Shown: positions 1-10,185, counted from the first letter of the stretch. The stretch: 64,000 nt of DNA from Anisodus tanguticus (GCA_034509755.1 CM067541.1:22742001-22806000); one strand, 5' to 3'. Numbers and translations: made by a program. The notes: generated from the sequence alone by a model not told the origin.

Positions 1-534
1 CTCTAGCTACCTCTAAAATGCAACTGACTATCTTGTCCCACATACCAGTCGCATCCCCACTACTCCCCCAAGATCCCTCGGCCATCAACCTCTTCCCCCA
101 TCTCCTTTGCACTAGCCATGGTCAAACTCCCCTATTTAATTCTTAAACTGTCATCCACAACCCTCCTCTTCTTCTCTATCTTAATTTTCAAATCCATCAC
201 CAAAAGCTTATGTCTGGTTGTAAGATCCTCATTCGGGATAACTTTGCAGTCTTTACAAAGACCTTTGTTGACCTTCTTAAGGAGCAAAAAGTCTATTTGA
301 GTCTTAGCCACCGAACTACGAAAAGTCACCAAGTGCTCCTCCTTCTTCACGAACCTCGAATTGGCTATCACCATCCAGAAGCTCTAGTGAACTCCAAAAG
401 TGAGACGCCTCCCCATTCCTGTCCCCTAGGCCAAAGCCTTCATGCACGTCATCATAACCCCCGGAAGTGACTCGATATGTCCATTGAAATCCCCTATTAT
501 ACATAGCTTCTCAGTGGGTGGTATACCACACACA
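1..534 (-). repeat. Second partial copy of the LINE endonuclease/linker segment
   Basis: Bases 1-534 repeat 1790-2320 in the same orientation with only small differences. The match stops at about 534, where RT sequence begins. On the minus strand the order is therefore endonuclease, RT, then endonuclease again: a head-to-tail partial duplication, or two copies joined. Confidence 0.8.
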
Positions 535-2745
535 ACCTATAGATTCCAGAGTCTGTCTTCAAACATCCAGCTTAGCGATCACTCCATTGCGAGTCTCATC
601 AATCAGGACTATGTCGTCTGCGAATAACACACCATGGCACCTCCCTTTGGATTTGTCGCGTCAGTCCGTCCATCACCAAGGAAAATAAGAATGGGCTAAG
701 AGTTGATCCCTGGTGCAGCCCCATCATCACTAGAAAGTGTTCCGAGTCTCCTCCCACTGTCCGTACCCTAGTATTGGCTCCATCATACATATCCTTGATC
801 GCCCAAGTGTACCACACAAGTACACCTCTAACCTCCAAACATCTCCATATAACCTCCTAGGAACTTTGTTCATATGCCTTCTCGAGGTCGATGAAAATCA
901 TATGTAAGTCTCTTTTCCTCTCACTATATTGCTCCACCAACCTCCTAATAAGATGAATGACTTCTGTGGTCGAACGCCCCGACATGAATCCAAATTGGTT
1001 CTCAAAAATAGACACGCCTCCTCACCCTCATCTCCACGACCCTTTCCCAAACTTTCATAGTGTGACTTAGCAGTTTGATACTCCTATAGTTGTTGCAACT
1101 CTGGATATCACCTTTATTCTTGTACAATAGAATCATTGTACTCCACCTCCATTCTTCGGGCATTCTCGCCGTCGTAAAAATGACGTTAAACAACACTGTC
1201 AACCACTCTAAACCTATCCAGTCTAAGCTCTTCCAAAATTCAACTGGGATCTCGTCAGGCTCGGTAGCTCATCCCCTGTACATCTTGCGAACAACACCCT
1301 TAACTTCTTCAACCTTAATGCTTCTACAATACTCAAAATTCCGATACCTACCAGATTGCTCTAGATCTCCCAGCACGATGTCTCTATCTCCTTTTTCGTT
1401 CAAGAGTCCATGGAAGTTAGAATGCTACCTCCGCCTAATACGCGCGTTCTCCACCAATACTTTACCGTCTTCATCCTTGATGCACCTAACGTGATCCAAG
1501 TCATGGGCCCTCCTCTCCCTCGCCTTGGATAGTCTATATAACGTCTTATACTCTCATTTCACATACATGCATTCAAAAGCCGTCGTTTTCGCCGTCATAA
1601 CCGCAAGTTTTGCCTCCTTCCTCGTCATCTTATACAGTTTTCTATTCGTCCACTTCTCCACCTCATCTTTGCTTTCTACCAATTTCGCATATGCCACTTT
1701 CTTCGCTTTCACCTTCTCTTGAACCTTACCATTCCACTACCAGTCCCCTCGATGCCCACCACGGCTACCCCTCGAGACCCCAAGCACTTCTCTAGCTACC
1801 TCTTAAATGCAACTGACTATCTTGTCCCACATACCAGTCGCATCCCCACTACTCCCTCAAGATCCCTCGACCATCAACCTCTTCCCCCATCTCCTTTGCA
1901 CTAGCCATGGTCAAACTCCCCTATTTAATTCTTAAACTGTCATCCACAACCCTCTTCTTCTCCATCTTGATTTTCAAATCCATCACCAAAAGCTTATGTC
2001 TGGTTGTAAGATCCTCATTCGGGATAACTTTGCAGTCTTTACAAAGACCTTTGTTGACCTTCTTAAGGAGCAAAAACTCTATTTGAGTCTGTGCCACCGA
2101 ACTACGAAAAGTCACCAAGTGCTCCTCATTCTTCACGAACCTCGAATTGGCTATCATCATCCCAGAAGCTCTAGTGAACTCCAAAAGTGAAACGCCTCCC
2201 CATTCCTGTCCCCTAGGCCAAAGCCTTCATGCACGTCGTCATAACCCCCGGAAGTGACTCGATATGTCCATTGAAATCCCCTCTTATACATAGCTTCTCA
2301 GTGGGTGGTATACCACCCACCACCTCGTCAAATCCTCCCAAAAACGCCTCTTCTCCTCCTCGTTCAAGCCCGCCTGCGGCGCATAAGCACTAATAATGTT
2401 CATAGTGAACCATACAACTACCAACTTAATTGTCATTATCCTGTCATTGACCCTCCTAACCTCTACTACATGATCCCTTAGCTCGCTGTCTACTAAAATT
2501 CCTACCCCATTCCTATACCTTGACCTACCCGAGAATCACAACTTATATCCGTCCATAACCTTAGCCTTAGGTCATACCCATTTGGTCTCCTAGACATATG
2601 CTATATTAATCTTCATCTTCTTAAGAATCTTAACTAGCTCCATGGACTTTCCCGTTAAAGTCCCAATGTTTCAAGACCATATTCTCAGCCTAGCATCTCC
2701 CTTACCCCACTTACCTTCCCTAGCCCTCGCCCCCGTCCCCGACCG
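1..2745 (-). mobile_element. RTE-like LINE remnants (endonuclease and reverse transcriptase pieces)
   Basis: Read on the minus strand, 2700 down to about 1900 resembles an AP-type endonuclease (an ISAYAPQ-like motif near 2390) followed by a linker region. From about 1700 down to 540 it resembles reverse transcriptase, with NNYRSIKLLSHTMKVWERVV at about 1040-1110, LHQGSTLSPFLF near 715 and FADDIVLIDE near 600-630. The reading frame is broken by many stops and shifts, and the thumb end of the RT is missing. The motif set resembles plant RTE-clade LINEs. No intact protein is encoded. Confidence 0.75.
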
Positions 2746-2753
2746 AGAACGAT

Positions 2754-2801
2754 ATATAGATACACAATTCAATAATAATATTTTTCTCCCATAATTTCTC
2801 A
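2754..2801. repeat. Left arm of inverted repeat flanking the copia fragment
   Basis: The segment from tatatagatacacaattc to cccataatttc recurs as its reverse complement at about 4541-4585. Its first part also recurs in direct orientation at about 4887-4922. It could be the inner end of the LTR, inverted by rearrangement. Confidence 0.6.
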
Positions 2802-3131
2802 TATGGTATCACATCGATGAGAAACATCCCAAAAATACAGTCAAACAGTCCCGTGCATAAATTCTGGCGACTGTATAGTATTGTTTTCGTCGTGTCCTAT
2901 TTTTTCCTAACGCGCCGCCAACGAAGTTAGATCTGCGCCTTCACGCGCTCCACGCGCCGGGCGTGCAGTGTTTTCCAGCCACTTTTCTAGCAGAATATTT
3001 TTAACAGTCGGCTCGCGTCTTATTTCCGAGCCATATCGTACATTTTATTTCAGATTCTGGTCACTTTAGTTTTTCTGGATCACAGTTTCTAAGCATCTTC
3101 AACCTCTTTAGATTTCTTAAAGTTTTGAATC

Positions 3132-3482
3132 ATGTCTCTTGGATTTGATGTTTTTAATTCTAAAAACACGGGAATTGAAAATTCAAGTCCTATGATTAAT
3201 TCCCACCCCTTAATAAGTAGATCAGAAAATCAAACATCACAATCTAAAATTCAAAGAAAAAAAGGTCATTTTGGAAGATCTAGACCTAAGTGTACTTATT
3301 GTCATAGGCTTGGACACACTCGTGAAGTATGCAAATCTCGACCTAAGTATAAATATTGTAATAGGCTTGGACGCACTTGTGAGGTATGCTATTCTCTGCA
3401 TGGTCGACCACTTAAGATTGCTCATGTTGCTCAGACTGCCACTACAGGTAATCAACAAGTATTTATCCGAAGAAGAATATAA
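3132..3482 (+). pseudogene. copia Gag fragment with zinc knuckles
   Basis: This 116-codon ORF has one complete CX2CX4HX4C knuckle (CTYCHRLGHTREVC) and, directly after it, a second copy that has lost metal ligands (KYCNRLGRTCEVC). The usual N-terminal Gag domain of about 200 residues is missing, so the region is internally deleted. It cannot produce a working capsid protein. Confidence 0.65.
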
Positions 3483-3879
3483 TGAGTACCTTCAATATCG
3501 AGCACATAAGCAAACATCTCCACAAGTAGCCTCAGTGATAAATCACTTTTGTCGGATATTAGTTATTCACCGTCTCTTCCCGCTATTACTTTAGCCAATG
3601 GGATTCAAACAAAAGCAAAAGGAGTTGGACAAGCTAAACCCATATGCTCTGACACTCTAAATTTATGTTCTCTATGTTCCTGGTTGTCCTTGTAATCTTG
3701 CATCAACTAGTCATTTGACTCGTGCCTTAAATTGCGCCATACTATATTTTGATGTTTTTTTATTATGCAGGACCGCAGTACGGGACAGACGATTGACGTA
3801 AGATATGAATCACAAGGCCTTTACTATCTTACCTCTACTCCTAAATCCTCCCCATAGCAGGTCTGGTTACAGATCCTCC

Positions 3880-4537
3880 AGACTTAATCCATAAACGATT
3901 GAGACATCCGAGTTTATTCCAGCTACAAAAGATGGTGCCTAGTTTGTCTAGTTTGTCCAAATTAGATTGTGAGTCGTGTCAACTTGGGAAACACACTCGC
4001 ACTACCTTTTCACGTAGTGCCGAGAGTCATGCAGAGTCTATTCTTTTAATAGTTCATTCTGATATTTGAGGTCCTAGTAGAGTCGGTTCACCTTTAGGAT
4101 TTCGTTATTTTGTTAGTTTCATTGACTGTTTTTCCAGATGCACTTGGCTATTCTTAATGAAAGATCGTTCTGAGTTATTCTCTATATTCAAAAGTTTTTG
4201 TGTTGAAATACAAAATCGATTTGGTGTTTCTATTCGTACTTTTTGTAGTAATAATGCCTTAGAATACAAATCCTCTCAGTTTCAGCAGTTTATGTCTCAC
4301 GAAGGAATTATTCATCAAACATCTAATCCCTACACCCCTCAGCAGAATGGGGTAGCAGAAAGGAAGAATAGGCATCTCATTGAGACTGCTTGCACTCTTA
4401 TCCTTGAATCCCATGTTCCGCTGCATTTTTGGGGTGTTGCAGTCCTCACGTCTTGCAATTTAATTAATCGAATGCCCTATTCTTCTATTCAAAATCAGAT
4501 TCCATATTCCATAGTATATTCTCAGTCATATCTGTGA
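3880..4537 (+). pseudogene. copia GAG-pre-integrase and integrase core fragment
   Basis: A HKRLRHPS...CESCQLGKHTR-like zinc-binding segment precedes an rve integrase core. The core includes SFIDCFSRCTWLFLMKDRSE and the PYTPQQNGVAERKNRHL motif with its catalytic Glu. An in-frame stop falls near 4067, and the ORF from 4157 runs to 4537. The motif order is typical of Ty1/copia. It ends abruptly at the inverted repeat, with no RT following. Confidence 0.75.
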
Positions 4538-4540
4538 GAA

Positions 4541-4585
4541 ATTATGGGAGAAAATATATTATTGAATTGTTGTATATACATGATT
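4541..4585. repeat. Right arm of inverted repeat flanking the copia fragment
   Basis: gaaattatgggagaaa and the bases following it are the reverse complement of 2754-2801 with few mismatches. This arm forms the junction with the first, truncated family A copy. Confidence 0.6.
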
Positions 4586-4590
4586 ACACT

Positions 4591-4729
4591 GAGCTCTAAT
4601 TAGTCGGGCATTTGATATTATCCAACCCGTATCTTGGGCGGGGCATGCTGCCAGATTTTCTGGTGGTTTTTGCAGCCATGGCTTGGTTAGACTCTTTTTG
4701 CCCGAGCTTAAAACAGATCTGAGCCTCAC
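4591..4729 (+). ncRNA. Family A copy 1 (5'-truncated)
   Basis: The C-box end is replaced by the copia-fragment junction. From GAGCT at about 4591 it keeps the ATCTTGGGCGGGGC block, TTTTTGCAGCCATGG and CTGAGCCTC. Confidence 0.4.
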
Positions 4730-4737
4730 TTTCTCTG

Positions 4738-4935
4738 TCGATTTAACCCCTATTTGGATGATTGTTTCCCGTGGTTCATTATTGTATTGTTTTGTTAGAA
4801 TTGGAATAGGAATAGGAATATGATTTATATATAGTATCCTACGTGAAAAATGATTGCGATGTAACATCTAGAAATATGACTCAATTTAATAATATAGATA
4901 CACAATTCAATAATAATATTTTTCTTTTTCATTCA
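4738..4935. mobile_element. Small insertion between A copy 1 and B copy 1
   Basis: About 195 bp here interrupts the spacer that other units share. It begins with a cctatttggatgattgttt end like those of some nightshade MITEs and ends with the direct copy of the inverted-repeat arm. Termini are not resolved. Confidence 0.35.
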
Positions 4936-4964
4936 ATGAACAAACCAAAAGCTCGTAAGGGAAA

Positions 4965-5066
4965 GAATGAGGCTACAGGGATTTGAGGATTTTTATTGGA
5001 AGGGTGGTTGCCTATCTCTGCATTCAGCCAATGATTTCTCAATTACTGTAAGAAACCCAACAGCCC
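4965..5066 (+). ncRNA. B copy 1 (hairpin-like companion unit)
   Basis: It starts GAATGAGGC and contains GGTGGTTGCCT, TCAGCCAATGATTTCTC and a terminal CCCAACAGCCC. GAGGC near the start can pair with the GCCT downstream. The ACA three bases from a possible end is reminiscent of H/ACA RNAs, but no second hairpin or H box is clear. Confidence 0.35.
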
Positions 5067-5301
5067 TTTTATCAATTATAACAGAGGGAGTATTATTAAC
5101 AACTTGTTTGGCATTTAAAATGCAAAAATTAAAGATCAGCTCATCTGAAGAACAATTCGTGCAATTTTTTTTTGTTGTTACATGTTCAAAGGGTTTCTAT
5201 GCCCTTCTACTCTTTTTTTCTTTTCCTTTTAATGCTTCCGCCGGAGCATTTAATGCTATCGGTGGGGGCTGTGGCGGTGAGTATAATCGGACGGCTTGAA
5301 G

Positions 5302-5475
5302 GAGGCGATGATGATTTTATCAATTTTTAAATCTCTTTTGAGCTGATTAATGAAGCATTTGAGATTATCCGACCCGTAACTTGGTGGGGCATGCTCCCAG
5401 ATTTTCTGGTGGTTTTTGCAGCCATGGCGTCATTGGACTCTCTTGTTGCCCGAACTTAACACAGATCTGAGCCTC
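5302..5475 (+). ncRNA. Family A copy 2 (box C/D snoRNA-like)
   Basis: Complete copy: stem GAGGC 5302-5306, box C GATGATGA directly after it, box D CTGA 5467-5470 and stem GCCTC 5471-5475. Flanking GAAA and TTTC extend the terminal stem. Internal CTGA-like D' and hairpin CCAGATTTTCTGG are present. No rRNA target is recognised, and the sequence before D' varies between copies, so a conventional methylation guide is doubtful. Confidence 0.5.
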
Positions 5476-5543
5476 ACTTTCTCTGTCAGTTTAGGGAAAC
5501 AAAATGTTAGGAAAATGAACAAAGCAAAAGCTCATGAGGGAAA

Positions 5544-5646
5544 GAATGAGGCTACAGGGATTTGAGGATTTTTGTTGAAGGGGTGGTTGCCTCTCTCTGA
5601 ATCAGCCTATGATTTCTCCATTTTACTGTAAGATTCCCAACAGCCC
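5544..5646 (+). ncRNA. B copy 2
   Basis: GAATGAGGCTACAGGG, GGTGGTTGCCTCTCTCTG and CCCAACAGCCC are all present. It sits about 70 bases after A copy 2, the same spacing as in the other A-B pairs. Confidence 0.35.
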
Positions 5647-5689
5647 TTTTTATTATCAATTTTAACAGAGGGAGTATATATTATTAACA

Positions 5690-5738
5690 GGTCATTTGCA
5701 CTTTTGCCCTTATTTGGTGCTGGTCTTTAATTAACACC
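5690..5738. repeat. MITE terminal fragment
   Basis: ggtcatttgcacttttgccc ... gtctttaatt matches the reverse complement of the right end of the MITE at 8004-8254. It is a solitary end. Confidence 0.45.
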
Positions 5739-5796
5739 TCGCTGGAGCATTCAATGTTACCGGTGGATATTGCGAGTATAATCGGACAGCTTGAAA

Positions 5797-5965
5797 GAGG
5801 CGATGATGATTTTGTCAATCTTTCAGTCTGAGCTTATTAATCAGGTATTTGAGATGATCCGACCCGTATCTTGGTGGGGCATGACCCGGTTTATCTGGTG
5901 TTTTTTGCAGCCATGGCGTTGTTGGACTTTTGTTATACCTGAGCTTAAACACAGATCTGAGCCTC
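5797..5965 (+). ncRNA. Family A copy 3
   Basis: Complete ends: GAGGC plus GATGATGA at the 5' end and CTGAGCCTC at 5957-5965. The C-to-D' spacer reads caatctttcagt, unlike copy 2, which shows how variable that segment is. Confidence 0.5.
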
Positions 5966-6099
5966 ACTTTCATTATGTCATTTTGGGAAATATTTTACTT
6001 TTAGGGTTCGTTTGGTTTACAGGTTGTTTGGATTGGCTTATTTTAGGTGCTTTTATGCACTTAGAGACAAGTTATGCAGGTGCTGGTGAGTATAATTGA

Positions 6100-6265
6100 A
6101 GGCTTATAATTTTGTCAATCTTTCAGTCTAAGCTTATTAATCGGGTATTTGAGATGATCCGACCCGTATCTTGGTGGGGCATGACCCGGTTTATCTGGTG
6201 TTTTTTGCAGCCATGTCGTTGTTGGACTCTCTTGTTGCCTGAGCTTAAACACATATCTGAACCTC
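6100..6265 (+). ncRNA. Family A copy 4 (box C lost)
   Basis: The GAAAGAGGCGATGATG block is deleted (ggcttataattttg). The remainder closely resembles copy 3, so it is probably a recent duplicate that decayed. The 3' stem reads ACCTC. Confidence 0.4.
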
Positions 6266-6395
6266 AATTTTTGTCTATTCAGCTTGGATTTTTTTTAATA
6301 TTTAGGGTGCGTTTGGTATGTAGGAAAATATTTTCATCGATAATCAGTGGGGGTGGTGGAAGCGGTGGGGTTGAGTATAATCGGACTGCTTCAAA

Positions 6396-6571
6396 GAGGC
6401 GATGATGATTTTTGTCAATTTTTACTCCCTTCTGAGCTGATTAATTCGGGTATTTGAGATGACCCGACCCGTATCTTGGCAGGGCATGACCCCAGTTTTT
6501 CTGGTGGTTTTTGCAGCCATGGCGTTGTTGGACTCTCTATTTGCCTGAGCTTAAATACAGATCTGAGCCTT
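6396..6571 (+). ncRNA. Family A copy 5
   Basis: GAGGC, GATGATGA and CTGA are intact. The 3' stem is GCCTT, leaving four of five pairs. Confidence 0.45.
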
Positions 6572-6885
6572 ACTTTTAACTACTCCTCAGTTTAAGGAAT
6601 AAATGAAGACTTGAATCTTTTGCTCTAAAACAAGCCAAAGAATTTGTGGTTATAGATTATTTCGTTAAGCGTAAAAGGTAAATATTAAAGTTAAATTGTT
6701 GCCGAATAAGGAAATGTCTCATTCTTTTTTGGACTAACTAAAAAGAAAAGTGTCATATATAATATGTCATTTTGGGAAATATGTTATTCTCGGTTTAAGA
6801 AAAGTGTTTGCAAAGCAGTTTTAAAAGAAATATCAACAGCTAGTTTGGATGGTTGTTACATATCGTTCAAAGGGTTTCTATGCTC
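6572..6885. other. Spacer without recognised feature
   Basis: A-rich sequence with no recognisable gene. From 6838 a piece (gtttggatggttgttacatatcg) recurs before A copy 10. Confidence 0.4.
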
Positions 6886-6990
6886 CCTTCAACTCTTTTC
6901 TTTTCCTTTTAATGCTTCTGCCGGAGCATTGAATGTTGCCGGTGGGGGTGGTGGAAGCGGTGGCGGTGAGTATAATCGGACGGCTTGAAA

Positions 6991-7164
6991 GAGGCGATGA
7001 TGATTTTGTCAATTTTTAAATTTCTTCTGAGCTGATTAATGGAGCATTTGAGATTATCTGACCCGTATCTTGGCGGGGCATGCTCCCAGATTTTCTGGTG
7101 GTTTTTGCAGCCATGGCGTCTTTGGACTCTCTTCTTGCCCGAACTTAACACAGATCTGAGCCTC
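6991..7164 (+). ncRNA. Family A copy 6
   Basis: Complete: GAGGC 6991-6995, GATGATGA, D box 7156-7159, GCCTC 7160-7164, with GAAA/TTTC stem extension. Upstream, TGCTTCTGCCGGAGCA forms a small palindromic hairpin about 75 bases before box C, seen before several copies. Confidence 0.5.
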
Positions 7165-7232
7165 ACTTTCTCTGTCAGTTTAGGGAAACAAAAGGTTAGG
7201 AAAATGGACAAAGCAAAAGCTGATAAGGGAAA

Positions 7233-7334
7233 GAATGAGGCTACAAGGATTTGAGGATTTTTGTTGAAGGGGTGGTTGCCTCTCTCTGCATCAGCCAATG
7301 ATTTCTCAATCACTGTAAGAATCCTAACAACCCT
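7233..7334 (+). ncRNA. B copy 3
   Basis: Has the GAATGAGGC start and GGTGGTTGCCTCTCTCTG. The end reads CCTAACAACCC rather than CCCAACAGCCC. Confidence 0.35.
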
Positions 7335-7575
7335 TTTTATCAATTTTAACAGGAGTATATTATTAACAGCTAGTTTGGCATCTGAAGTGCAAAATTTAAA
7401 GACCAACCTATTTAAAGGCAATTTCTGCAATTTCTTCATTGTTGTTACATATCGTTCAAAGGGTTTCTATGCCCTTCAACTCATCTTTGTCTTTTCTTTA
7501 TTTTTATGCTTCCGGAGGAGCATTGAATACTGCTGGTGGAAGTGATGCTGGTGAGTTATAATCGGTGACTTGAAA

Positions 7576-7749
7576 GAGGCGATGGTGATTTTATCAACTT
7601 TTAAATCCCGTCTGAGCTGATTAATCGGGTATTTGACATTATCTGACCAGTATCTTGGCAGGACATGCTCCCAGACTTTCTAGTGGTTTTTGCAGCCATG
7701 GCGTTGTTGGACTCTCTCGTTGCCCGAGCTTAATACAGATCTGAGCCTC
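7576..7749 (+). ncRNA. Family A copy 7 (box C altered)
   Basis: Terminal stem and D box are intact, but box C reads GATGGTGA, losing the consensus A. Confidence 0.4.
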
Positions 7750-7845
7750 ACTTTCTCTATATCAGTTGGGAAAATATTATTCACGGTTCGTTTGGTTTTG
7801 GAGATGAGTTATACGGGTGCTTGTGAGTATATTGACGGCTTGAAA

Positions 7846-7991
7846 GAGGCTGATGAGCTGATTAATCAAGCATTTGAGGTTATCCCACCCGTATCTTGGC
7901 GGGGCATGCTCCCAGATTTTCTGGTTGTTTTTGCAGCCATGGCGTGGTTGGCCTCTTTTTTTTACCCGAGCTTAACACAGATCTGAGCCTC
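7846..7991 (+). ncRNA. Family A copy 8 (internal deletion)
   Basis: GAGGC runs directly into TGATGAGCTGATTAAT, so box C and the following spacer are fused. The 3' half is normal and ends CTGAGCCTC. Confidence 0.4.
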
Positions 7992-8003
7992 AATTTTTCT
8001 ACT

Positions 8004-8254
8004 GAAATTGCACATTTTCCCCTTAAAATGGGAGGGTCTTTAATTTTTCCCTTTTACAACGAACTTATGCCCTTTTACAATGAACTTATCCTAGTGGAGC
8101 ATAAGTTTTTTACAAACTGAATTTATGCCAAGGCATAACTTGTGGGATATTATTATGATATGAAAATATAAACTTATGCCTAACGAACTTTTTTTGTTAC
8201 TAGGGGCATAAATTAAAGACCATCACAAAATACAGGCAAAAGTGCAAATGACCC
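8004..8254. mobile_element. MITE with terminal inverted repeats
   Basis: Left end gaaattgcacattttcccc ... gggtctttaatt and right end aaattaaagacc ... gcaaaagtgcaaatgaccc are inverted matches. The 250-bp AT-rich body has no ORF. The internal gaacttatgccctttt motif is repeated. Confidence 0.55.
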
Positions 8255-8364
8255 TTTTTTCTATGTTCAGCTTGGAATTTCTTTTACATTTAGTGTGTGT
8301 TTGGTATGAAGGAAAATGTTTTCTTGGAAAATAAGTGGGGGTGAGTATAACCGGTGGCTCGAAA

Positions 8365-8543
8365 GAGGCAATGATGATTTTTGTCAATTTTTATTACCTT
8401 CTGAGCTTATTAGTTGGGTATTTGAGATTATCCGGCCACGCCAAGGCGTGGCATGCCGCATGCCATCGGATTTTCTGGTGGTTTTTGTAGTCATGGTATC
8501 GTCGGACTCTCTTTTGCCCGAGCTCAACACAGATCTGAGCTCT
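8365..8543 (+). ncRNA. Family A copy 9
   Basis: GAGGC, box C AATGATGA and D box CTGA 8535-8538 are present. The 3' stem reads GCTCT, so pairing is weakened. The GGCGGGGC block is rearranged to gccaaggcgtggcatg. Confidence 0.4.
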
Positions 8544-8604
8544 TATCAGTTTAGGGAAACAAAAGGTTAGGGAAATGTACAAAGCAAAAGCTCAGAAGGG
8601 GAAA

Positions 8605-8708
8605 GAATGAGGCTACATAGAAATGAGGATTTTCATTGAAATGGTGGTTGCCTCTCTCTGCAATCAGCCAATGATTTCTCCGTATTACTGGAAGAATCCC
8701 AACAACCC
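8605..8708 (+). ncRNA. B copy 4
   Basis: GAATGAGGCTACATAG, GGTGGTTGCCTCTCTCTG and CCCAACAACCC, following A copy 9 at the usual spacing. Confidence 0.35.
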
Positions 8709-8900
8709 TTTTATTAATTTTAACGGAGAGAGTATATTATTAACAGCTTGTTTGGATGGTTGTTACATATCGCTTCAAAGAGTTTCTGTGCCCTTCAACT
8801 TTTTTTTTCCCTTCTTTTTTTAATGCTTCCGCCGGAGCATTCAATGTTGTCGGTGGTGGTGGTGGAAGCAGTGGGGGTGAGTATAATTGGTGGCTTGAAA

Positions 8901-9072
8901 GAGGCGATGATGATTTCTGTCATTTTTTTATCCCTTCTGAGGTGATTACTCGGGCATTTGAGATTATCCGACCTATCTTTGCAAGGCATGCTGTCAGATT
9001 TTTTGGTGGTTTTTGCAGCCATCGTGTTGTTGGACTCTCTTGTTGCCCGAACTTAACACAGATCTGAGCCTC
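8901..9072 (+). ncRNA. Family A copy 10
   Basis: Complete: GAGGC and GATGATGA at the start, CTGAGCCTC at 9064-9072, with GAAA/TTTC stem extension. The upstream GCTTCCGCCGGAGC hairpin and GGTGAGTATAAT motif are present. Confidence 0.5.
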
Positions 9073-9148
9073 ACTTTCTCTGGGTTCGTTTGGTTAGAGA
9101 CTGGTTAGAGTTACGCAGACGGTGGTGAGTATAATTGACTGCTTGAAA

Positions 9149-9322
9149 GAGGCGATGATGATTTTGTCAATTTTTATTCCCTTTTGAGCTGATTAACCGG
9201 GTATTTGAGATTATCCGACCCGTATCTTGGCGGGGCATGCTTCCAAATTTTCTGGTGGTTTATGCAGGCATGGCGTCGTTGGACTCTCTTTTCGCATGAG
9301 TTTAAACACAGATCTGAAACTC
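9149..9322 (+). ncRNA. Family A copy 11
   Basis: GAGGC and GATGATGA are intact and the D box is CTGA. The 3' stem is AACTC, so the terminal pairing is reduced to its outer part. Confidence 0.45.
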
Positions 9323-9680
9323 AAAGTTTATGTGCAATTTTAGAAAATTCTGCTAGTTTCGGAATGGATATAGAGGATTTATAAAGTTTCTAACTAGTTT
9401 GGGATGAGGTGTAGTTGGCGATGTTGGTTTGGGTAATGGAAGGATTGCAAATTCAGAAGTTGATTCTCTCCACATCTATTCACGAAGCTAAAAACCCTTA
9501 TCTATTTTCACTGATTTTTACCGTGAATCCTAGTGGTGGATACAACTTGACGGATATAGGTTCGGATTGGACTTTAGTTTAGATAGGCTTTTCAATTAAG
9601 GTCCAATTGGTTAGGGGTGCAAAATGCAAAGAACTCCAAAAATAGTGAAAATATCAGTAGTTTAAGTCTGAGGCTGCGGT
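9323..9680. other. Spacer without recognised feature
   Basis: No gene recognised. The segment near 9490 (aaacccttatctattttcactgattt) resembles 15945-15975 downstream of A copy 17, so it belongs to the array's longer spacer type. Confidence 0.35.
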
Positions 9681-9775
9681 GAAAGCAGAGAGATGTGGGG
9701 ACTTTCAATGGGTGGTTTTGCCCCTCTCTGTCATTCTCTGCCTCCGATGATCACTCATGAACCCTTTGATGAAAA
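9669..9775 (+). ncRNA. B' copy 1
   Basis: GAGGCTGCGG near the start, then ATGGGTGGTTTTGCCCCTCTCTGTCATTCTC. It is related to B but has TTTTGCCCC in place of TTGCCTC. Confidence 0.3.
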
Positions 9776-9835
9776 TACATATGACCTCCCTCTTTCCTTT
9801 TCCTCCTACTCCCTCTGGTCCATTTCATACACAAT

Positions 9836-10037
9836 GAGGCTGTGAAGATTTTGTCTTCTGTGGAATCAGACTTATTTTTCTCTTGAGCTGAAAAAACTGT
9901 ATCTTGGCGTGGCAGCTCAGATAAAAAATTCCTTTCTTTGGTCTTTCTTCTTTCTCGTAAGGCTAACTGATGCTTGCAGCCATGGCAGTATCGGAAACAT
10001 TTTGGGTTTAATCTAAGAAAAGGCGAATCTGAGCCTA
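9836..10037 (+). ncRNA. Family A' copy 1
   Basis: Long relative of A. GAGGC is followed by TGTGAAGA (a weak box C), then TTGAGCTGA, TATCTTGGCGTGGCAGCTC, CTAACTGATGCTTGCAGCCATGG, and D-box CTGA with GCCTA. It is 202 nt long and flanked by B' and B''. Confidence 0.4.
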
Positions 10038-10067
10038 ACCCCATTACATTGATTTTGTTGAAAGAAT

Positions 10068-10185
10068 GAGATTTTTGTGACGTAGAGAATGTAGGAGTTT
10101 CTTAGAGAGATTGCTATATTTCTTTGGGAGTTCCATAGCCAATGAATTTTTTGGTTCTATTGTCATAAACAGCCCTTGCACCAGG
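10068..10185 (+). ncRNA. B'' copy 1
   Basis: GAATGAGATTTTTGTGACGTAGAGAATGTAGG, then tagccaatgaattttttggttc and aacagcccttgca. It is recognisably the same unit type as 18469-18571. Confidence 0.3.

Larger units (their letters stand above)
2754..4585 (+). mobile_element. Ty1/copia retrotransposon fragment
   Basis: A PBS-like TGGTATCA lies at 2804-2811, as expected just inside a copia 5' LTR primed by initiator Met-tRNA. It is followed by a Gag zinc-knuckle region (3132-3482), protease-region remnants, a GAG-pre-integrase-like segment (about 3880-4000) and integrase (to about 4537). RT and RNase H are absent, and stops and frameshifts are common. No full LTR pair is visible; instead the ends carry a ~45-bp inverted repeat. 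Confidence 0.75.

Noticed and set aside
5302..5475. U3 or U14 snoRNA
   Set aside because: I find no U3 box A/A' or U14 rRNA-pairing block as I know them. Only the C/D ends are shared, so no known name is assigned.
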